From JAGOUY01 sp964541725 (GTDB lineage: Bacteria > Patescibacteriota > Patescibacteriia > 2-12-FULL-60-25): a DNA stretch of 8,675 nt. Positions within the stretch are counted from its first letter, which is position 1; the number at the start of each line of letters is the position of its first letter. Below the pieces are notes generated by a model, which saw nothing but the letters and a program-made list of their open reading frames with translations, ran no database searches and was not told where the DNA came from. The stretch covers positions 1-8,675 of the forward strand of contig CAZIQG010000050.1 of the NCBI GenBank assembly GCA_964541725.1, written 5' to 3'. This document shows positions 5,538-8,675 of this stretch, one piece after another. The translations under genes and the position numbers were made by a program.

Positions 5538-6151
5538 TATTTCATCCCATCACAGGTCTCAAGTTTCCACAATCCCCTCTTGGCAAGCTTCGCTTCTCCT
5601 TGTAAGCGCTTTAACTCGGCTTTACGGCGTTTATCTTGCGGGAATGAGACATAGGCGTAGGCATATCCTTCTTTCACGAGCAGAGCATTTACGTCGGTTC
5701 CGTCTTCGAGAAAGATATTCCTCAGGAACCTTCCATATTTATCTATATTATCGGCCTGAGGGTCTTCTTGGAGGAGAACGCGTTTTCCTTGCAATAGCTG
5801 CTTTGTGAACGCAGAAGCTTCTTTGCCGAAACATTCGACCGCCCGTCGAGGATCGACTGTTTCTGGCGTATTCACACCAAGAAATCGAACCTTGATCGTC
5901 GTTGACGCTCCGTCCATTTGTGCTTCAAGCGTGTCACCGTCGGCCACATGGATCACAATGGCATTAGTTGGATACGCCGAGGTGGAGGAAGATGTGACGT
6001 CTTGAGACGGAATAATAGCCGTACTTGTTGGCGCAGATGCAATCGGAGGAATATCTTGATTGATCGGTTCTTGTGCGGGATTAATCTTAAAAACAACAAT
6101 AATAATCGCAAGGACGGTCGTTATGAGAGAATAGATCTGTCTCTTCGTCAT
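5537..6151 (-). CDS. Membrane-anchored thermonuclease (SNase-like)
   Basis: A 204-residue protein with an N-terminal hydrophobic segment (about 7-22), a Pro/Ser/Thr-rich linker (about 24-62) and a staphylococcal-nuclease fold (about 63-197). The active-site residues are recognisable: the calcium ligand motif VADGDTLEA (69-77), Arg89 in KVRFLGVNTPE, Glu111 in GKEAS and Arg141 in DKYGRFLRN. It would cut extracellular or surface DNA and RNA, in a small-genome cell perhaps for nucleotide scavenging; this role is inference. The start at 6151 (ATG, five bases after the Rieske stop) is preferred over a TTG at 6178 that would run back into the Rieske gene. A Cys pair (107, 200) outside the active site could form a disulfide made by the VKOR pathway encoded next to it. 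Confidence 0.9.
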   Translation of the reverse strand: MTKRQIYSLITTVLAIIIVVFKINPAQEPINQDIPPIASAPTSTAIIPSQDVTSSSTSAYPTNAIVIHVADGDTLEAQMDGASTTIKVRFLGVNTPETVDPRRAVECFGKEASAFTKQLLQGKRVLLQEDPQADNIDKYGRFLRNIFLEDGTDVNALLVKEGYAYAYVSFPQDKRRKAELKRLQGEAKLAKRGLWKLETCDGMK

Positions 6152-6156
6152 ATTAT

Positions 6157-6498
6157 CTATGCTTGAGCGATCACCCAACCAACTTTTACTTCACCGTCCT
6201 CAACTTTTACTTGATAGCGCGTTAAGCAATGGCCATTGGGTGATTTACCGGTTTCAATATCAAACGCCCAATCATGCCAAGGACAATGCAGCTTTCCATC
6301 TGAGACAGGTCCGCAGGACATGGGACCGCCCATATGTGGGCAGATGCTGTTTAAGGCAAAAAATCGGTCACCTAACCGCACCACAGACATAGGTTTTTTA
6401 TGGACTTTTATTTCGCGCACTTGCTGATCATTCCACTCCTCTACTCGTCCGATACTAACAAAGGCATCCGGTCCCTGTTCGCCAAATGGATGTGACAT
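6157..6498 (-). CDS. Rieske [2Fe-2S] ferredoxin-like protein
   Basis: A 113-residue, single-domain soluble Rieske protein. The cluster ligands are Cys53 and His55 in CPHMGGPM and Cys72 and His75 in CPWHDW, separated by 16 residues. The pattern resembles small ferredoxins of the NirD/BphF type, not the membrane Rieske of bc1 complexes. The electron partners are unknown and none is obvious in the window. It heads the minus-strand unit Rieske-nuclease-VKOR. The start at 6498 is chosen over an ATG at 6546 because the extra 16 residues would be translated from the 7-bp repeat (6509-6543). A TATACT on the minus strand at 6508-6513 lies only nine bases before this start, so a nearly leaderless transcript is possible. 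Confidence 0.9.
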   Translation of the reverse strand: MSHPFGEQGPDAFVSIGRVEEWNDQQVREIKVHKKPMSVVRLGDRFFALNSICPHMGGPMSCGPVSDGKLHCPWHDWAFDIETGKSPNGHCLTRYQVKVEDGEVKVGWVIAQA

Positions 6499-6508
6499 AT
6501 GATAAACA

Positions 6509-6543
6509 GTATAGCGTATCGTGTATCGGGTATCGAGTATGGA
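6509..6543. repeat. Tandem 7-bp repeat, five units (GTATNNN)
   Basis: Five consecutive 7-base units, GTATAGC, GTATCGT, GTATCGG, GTATCGA and GTATGGA, lie in the gap between the divergent Rieske and Smr genes. On the minus strand they read as repeated CGATAC, with TATACT at the Rieske-proximal end. They could be protein-binding sites, phased -10-like elements or a slippage-prone spacer. Confidence 0.8.
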
Positions 6544-6581
6544 CACCCCCTCTCATGGATTGGCCATATATTATCGCTAAC

Positions 6582-6875
6582 ATGCCAACCTCTCTCGATC
6601 CCTTATTTTTTTCGGCGGAACTCGGAGCGGCCTCCGAGCTGGATTTGCATGGGACGAGTGTGGCTATTGCCCTGGGGGAATTGGAACAGTTTTTACATGC
6701 GCATTGGTACCACAAAGAACAGATCGTACGCATCATTCATGGACGTGGCTCAGGGGTGTTACGCCAAGCGATTCATAAGTGGCTCAAGACGCATCCCAAA
6801 ATGGTTGCCGATTTTCGTGATAGTAGCCGTACAGATGAGGTTGGTGCCGTGACGTATGTTGCTTTTCGATTATAG
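6582..6875 (+). CDS. Smr-domain protein
   Basis: A 97-residue stand-alone Smr domain. It contains the LDLHG motif (20-24) and the IHGRGSGVLR signature (56-65), with a closing strand GAVTYVAF. Smr domains, known from the C-terminus of MutS2, bind or nick structured nucleic acids and also act as ribonucleases in stalled-ribosome quality control. The substrate here is unknown. The start at 6582 is chosen because TATTAT (6569-6574) lies seven bases before it, fitting a leaderless transcript. The in-frame ATG at 6555 would add nine residues and follows a pyrimidine-rich tract, so it is nearly as likely. The stop codon lies within the last six bases of the convergent PRPP synthetase gene, with no terminator between them. 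Confidence 0.85.
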   Translation: MPTSLDPLFFSAELGAASELDLHGTSVAIALGELEQFLHAHWYHKEQIVRIIHGRGSGVLRQAIHKWLKTHPKMVADFRDSSRTDEVGAVTYVAFRL

Positions 6876-7724
6876 AGCGCGGATCAATGCCTGCATCGCA
6901 CAAGGTTGAATCGTCTGCGTCGTATGATCGTGCAAGGCTTCGACGGGTAATACGCCACCGACCCGCTCTCGTAAGATCGCAAGACTAGGAACATGCGAGA
7001 CAAGCGCGGATACATGTCCGGCACCATGTTCACGCAACATTGCGGAGGCCGTGATCAGAGTGCCTCCTGTATCAGAGATATCATCCACAATTAATAAACG
7101 CTTGCCTTTTATTCGAGAGATATCTTTTGTCGCAATCTTTGTTTGCACCCCATCTTTATCGCGATGTTTTTCTAACACGATAAGCGGATGTTTTAAAGAA
7201 CTCGCGCAGGCTTTGGCGCGCAATGACGCACCCTTATCTGCCGCTACCACAATATCGATGCTCCCTAGACGTTTTTGCAGGGCGAGATCTGGCGCGGCCC
7301 ACACGTTCACGAGCTTGCGACGGAAGGCTTTTACGAACATCGGACTATGCGCGTCCAACGTTACAATCCGGTCAAAGAGACGTGACAACATGTCACCAAC
7401 AATGAGGCCACCAGGAACTTCACCGGGGCGCGCGACACGATCTTGACGGCCATACGCAATCCAAGGCGCGAGGAGCGTCAGACGCTTTACCCCGGTATGC
7501 CGCAAGGCTTGGGCGGCGAATAAGGTACGTAGAGCGTAGCGCGGCTCTTCGTGAATATTTGCGATGAAGATCGCCTCTTTCGACGTGACGGTAGGCATGC
7601 GCACGGTTAATTCTCCCGCACGATACTGAGCTTCTAGGGCAAATAGAGCCGCTTGCTTGAAATTCGTTGCAAACGCTTGTACAAGTTGACGCTCATCTTC
7701 GAATCCGATGATTTGAGAGGACAT
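6870..7724 (-). CDS. prs: Ribose-phosphate diphosphokinase (PRPP synthetase)
   Basis: Makes phosphoribosyl pyrophosphate from ribose 5-phosphate and ATP, the entry point for nucleotide, His and Trp synthesis and for base salvage. The 284-residue protein shows the paired phosphoribosyltransferase folds: an ATP-side motif in PWIAYGRQDRVARPGE (87-102), the DAHSP segment (124-128), the flexible-loop basic motif EKHRDKDG (185-192) and the PRPP-binding loop LLIVDDISDTGGTL (210-223). It is shorter than the roughly 315-residue class I enzymes and closer in length to archaeal-type enzymes; a different allosteric response is possible but not readable here. It lies 24 bases after the toxin gene on the same strand and may share its transcript. 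No separate promoter is obvious. Confidence 0.92.
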   Translation of the reverse strand: MSSQIIGFEDERQLVQAFATNFKQAALFALEAQYRAGELTVRMPTVTSKEAIFIANIHEEPRYALRTLFAAQALRHTGVKRLTLLAPWIAYGRQDRVARPGEVPGGLIVGDMLSRLFDRIVTLDAHSPMFVKAFRRKLVNVWAAPDLALQKRLGSIDIVVAADKGASLRAKACASSLKHPLIVLEKHRDKDGVQTKIATKDISRIKGKRLLIVDDISDTGGTLITASAMLREHGAGHVSALVSHVPSLAILRERVGGVLPVEALHDHTTQTIQPCAMQALIRAL

Positions 7725-7748
7725 AGATAGGGAGGATGCTGTAATGCT

Positions 7749-8021
7749 TTATAATCCACGATAAAGGTCGTGTTTCCCGACGGACTGAAAGACGATCTCT
7801 CCATCGTCCCTTCTTACAAAGATCATGCGTATTTTCATGGTAACCGAGATGGACCATGCTCCAGCTAATTTTCCTTTTAACTGATGAAGACGCAGTGATG
7901 GATACAGTGGGTTACTTCGAAATAGCTGCTCCGCTTCAATAACCCGCTTTTTATCAACAGTATCTAACTTCTTCAGATCTTTTGCAAAGGCTGGGTGATA
8001 GCTGATTTTCTCCACCCGCAT
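7749..8021 (-). CDS. RelE/YafQ-type toxin (mRNA interferase)
   Basis: A 90-residue protein of the RelE/ParE fold. Recognisable features are a helical hairpin with FAKDLKKLD (12-20), RLHQLKGKLAGAWSI (44-58), the strand KIRMIFVRR (63-71) and the C-terminal VGKHDLYRGL (81-90). His84, Asp85 and Tyr87 stand where YafQ/RelE toxins place catalytic or substrate-contacting residues. The expected action is cleavage of mRNA at the ribosome, held inactive by the antitoxin encoded two bases upstream. The full length and intact motifs suggest a working toxin. Assignment to YafQ rather than another RelE subgroup is uncertain. Confidence 0.88.
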   Translation of the reverse strand: MRVEKISYHPAFAKDLKKLDTVDKKRVIEAEQLFRSNPLYPSLRLHQLKGKLAGAWSISVTMKIRMIFVRRDDGEIVFQSVGKHDLYRGL

Positions 8022-8023
8022 AT

Positions 8024-8257
8024 TCAGGACAGCAGGTCTTTTATCGAATCAGCCTTGATAAGCTTTCCTCGCTTGTGAAGACGTTCTGTTTCCTTGATTC
8101 GCTTCAATACTTCATCCTCTGAGATTAATTCTTCATCGTCTTGCGCCACAAGAAAACGGACATAATCACTGATAACAGAAAACCCCCGTTTACGAGCGAG
8201 ATGACGTGTCCGTTTAAGCTCTTCTGGACGCAGTGAGATAGAGAGGGCTTGGCGCAT
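8024..8257 (-). CDS. Ribbon-helix-helix antitoxin
   Basis: A 77-residue antitoxin. The N-terminal strand RQALSISLRPEEL (2-14) and the helices to about 40 fit a ribbon-helix-helix DNA-binding domain. The charged C-terminal half (41-77, ISEDEVLKRIKETERLHKRG and after) is the likely toxin-wrapping segment. The start at 8257 is chosen because the operator ends one base before it. The upstream TTG at 8296 would translate through the operator and add 13 non-conserved residues. Antitoxin and toxin are two bases apart and form one unit. Autorepression through the inverted repeat at 8259-8278 is expected. Confidence 0.85.
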   Translation of the reverse strand: MRQALSISLRPEELKRTRHLARKRGFSVISDYVRFLVAQDDEELISEDEVLKRIKETERLHKRGKLIKADSIKDLLS

Positions 8258-8258
8258 A

Positions 8259-8278
8259 TGTATTACAAGTGTAATACA
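8259..8278. promoter_or_regulatory. Toxin-antitoxin operator (inverted repeat)
   Basis: Arms TGTATTACA (8259-8267) and TGTAATACA (8270-8278) are exact reverse complements around AG. The repeat touches the antitoxin start and covers the predicted -10, as expected for autorepression by an antitoxin or toxin-antitoxin complex. Confidence 0.85.
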
Positions 8279-8296
8279 GCCATCCTTGGATGACAA
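8268..8296 (-). promoter_or_regulatory. Promoter of the antitoxin-toxin unit
   Basis: On the minus strand, -35 TTGTCA (8296-8291, 5/6) is followed after exactly 17 bases by TACACT (8273-8268, 4/6), which lies inside the operator. It may also transcribe prs. Confidence 0.65.
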
Positions 8297-8349
8297 GTGG
8301 GGATTCTACCCCTTAATTATTGACATATTCTAGCTACGTCCTCACATCG

Positions 8350-8378
8350 TTGACGAATCCCCTTCTTTCCTTTAAGAT
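8350..8378 (+). promoter_or_regulatory. Promoter of tRNA-Gln
   Basis: TTGACG (8350-8355, 5/6), a 17-base spacer, then TAAGAT (8373-8378, 4/6). The predicted start of transcription is a few bases before the mature tRNA 5' end at 8389. The perfect TTGACA further upstream (8320-8325) has no acceptable -10 partner. Confidence 0.6.
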
Positions 8379-8388
8379 TGCGCCACAT

Positions 8389-8462
8389 TCCGGGATCGTC
8401 TAATGGTAGGACAGCAGCCTTTGAAGCTGTTTATCTAGGTTCGAACCCTAGTCCCGGAGCCA
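8389..8462 (+). tRNA. tRNA-Gln (anticodon UUG)
   Basis: A complete cloverleaf of 74 bases including encoded CCA. The acceptor arms TCCGGGA and TCCCGGA pair fully, the anticodon stem GCAGC/GCTGT encloses loop CTTTGAA with anticodon TTG, and the T arm CTAGG-TTCGAAC-CCTAG is standard. U1-A72 and discriminator G73 fit glutamine identity. The D arm lies at about 8398-8413. It has its own promoter and a terminator downstream. Confidence 0.97.
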
Positions 8463-8498
8463 TAACAAAACTCAAGGGCTTTTCACAGAGCATTGAGC

Positions 8499-8530
8499 GG
8501 GCAGCCTTCACGGCTGCCCATTGTTTTTTT
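8499..8530 (+). terminator. Rho-independent terminator of tRNA-Gln
   Basis: GGGCAGCC (8499-8506), loop TTCAC, GGCTGCCC (8512-8519), then ATTG and seven T (8524-8530). The stem is perfect and the T run marks the plus strand as the terminated one. Confidence 0.88.
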
Positions 8531-8532
8531 AC

Positions 8533-8657
8533 ACCACCACCCACCACGTTTTGATCCACGTTTTTTTGCACCACCACCACGTTTTCGGACGGATGCACCA
8601 CGTTTTTTGCCACCACGTTCACCACGTTTTCGGGGGATGCCACCACCACGTTTTTTT
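8533..8657. repeat. Degenerate (CCA)n-CGTTT repeat, seven copies in one triplet phase
   Basis: CCACGTT or CACCACGTT recurs with the G of CACG at 8548, 8560, 8581, 8602, 8617, 8626 and 8650. Every spacing (12, 21, 21, 15, 9, 24) is a multiple of three although T-run lengths vary from 2 to 7. On the minus strand this reads as Lys/Glu/Gln-Asn-Val-Val repeats in a frame open from the right edge of the window. On the plus strand the matching frame is also open and reads His-His-Val-Phe. The minus-strand reading may be the C-terminal part of a protein beginning outside the window. I do not recognise the family. The same frame continues leftward through the terminator and antisense to the tRNA, which cannot be real coding sequence, so its true end is unclear. 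Confidence 0.6.
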
Positions 8658-8675
8658 GCGTGAGCAAGAGGTTCG

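Noticed and set aside
6152..6178. TTG start for the thermonuclease at 6178
   Set aside because: It lies inside the Rieske gene, and an ATG five bases after the Rieske stop gives a typical short N-terminus before the anchor.
6499..6546. Extension of the Rieske protein to the ATG at 6546
   Set aside because: The added residues come from the 7-bp tandem repeat and resemble no Rieske N-terminus.
8299..8312. GGGG-N6-CCCC hairpin as a terminator
   Set aside because: Only four pairs and no T run on either strand. It lies between two divergent promoters where no transcript needs ending.
8320..8325. Perfect TTGACA as the tRNA-Gln -35 box
   Set aside because: No acceptable -10 lies 16-18 bases downstream. 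The TTGACG/TAAGAT pair at 8350-8378 is better placed for the tRNA.
8533..8657. CRISPR array or simple binding-site cluster
   Set aside because: Units are too short and uneven, there are no spacers of constant length, and triplet phasing points to coding sequence.
8431..8667. A continuous 78-codon minus-strand frame ending in GLGFEPR
   Set aside because: Its second half is antisense to the tRNA-Gln T arm and the terminator. The GFEPR ending is the usual artefact of translating a tRNA backwards. Only the repeat part at the right could be coding.

Overview
The window looks like a piece of a small bacterial genome with compact, tightly spaced genes, probably Candidatus Patescibacteria (CPR, Parcubacteria-like). 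This is inference from gene content (DipZ-type CcdA-thioredoxin fusion, VKOR, a short PRPP synthetase, XRE plus DUF2178-like pair), from mostly absent Shine-Dalgarno sites with pyrimidine-rich leaders, and from standard-code use of TGG for Trp. No marker gene (rRNA, ribosomal protein) is present, so the lineage is not proven.

Layout. 1-200: what looks like only the 3' end of a tRNA gene, a strong terminator, a weaker one, and a promoter. 203-781 (+): a GC-rich gene for a GRDP-like protein with a Cys-rich tail. It has a strong Shine-Dalgarno site, unlike its neighbours, and looks acquired. 860-4908 (+): two consecutive transcription units. The first encodes a membrane-anchored MsrB, an XRE repressor-like protein and a four-helix DUF2178-like membrane protein. 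The second encodes DipZ (CcdA + thioredoxin + C-terminal beta domain), MsrA and a second MsrB. A perfect 20-bp palindrome covers the -10 box of the second unit, and a degenerate copy (16/20) lies in front of the first. This suggests one regulon for methionine sulfoxide repair on both sides of the membrane, probably controlled by the XRE protein encoded between the two sites.

4917-4957 is a long hairpin that can terminate both strands. 4956-6498 (-): a Rieske ferredoxin-like protein, a membrane-anchored thermonuclease and a VKOR disulfide-forming enzyme, probably one operon. A 7-bp tandem repeat (five units) fills the divergent gap before a small Smr-domain gene (+, about 6582-6875). The Smr gene overlaps by six bases with the end of a convergent PRPP synthetase gene (-, 6870-7724). 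Upstream of that gene on the same strand is a RelE-type toxin / ribbon-helix-helix antitoxin pair (7749-8257) with an almost ideal inverted-repeat operator. 8389-8462 (+) is tRNA-Gln(UUG) with its own promoter and terminator. The last 140 bases hold a (CCA)n-CGTTT repeat whose seven copies all keep the same triplet phase, which points to a translated NVV-repeat protein entering from beyond the right edge on the minus strand.

How they work together. DipZ would carry electrons from cytoplasmic thioredoxin to the outside, where the anchored MsrB can use them. MsrA and the second MsrB lack export signals and would repair cytoplasmic protein. VKOR, transcribed convergently, runs the opposite chemistry and makes disulfides outside the membrane. 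The window therefore joins oxidative folding and reductive repair back to back.
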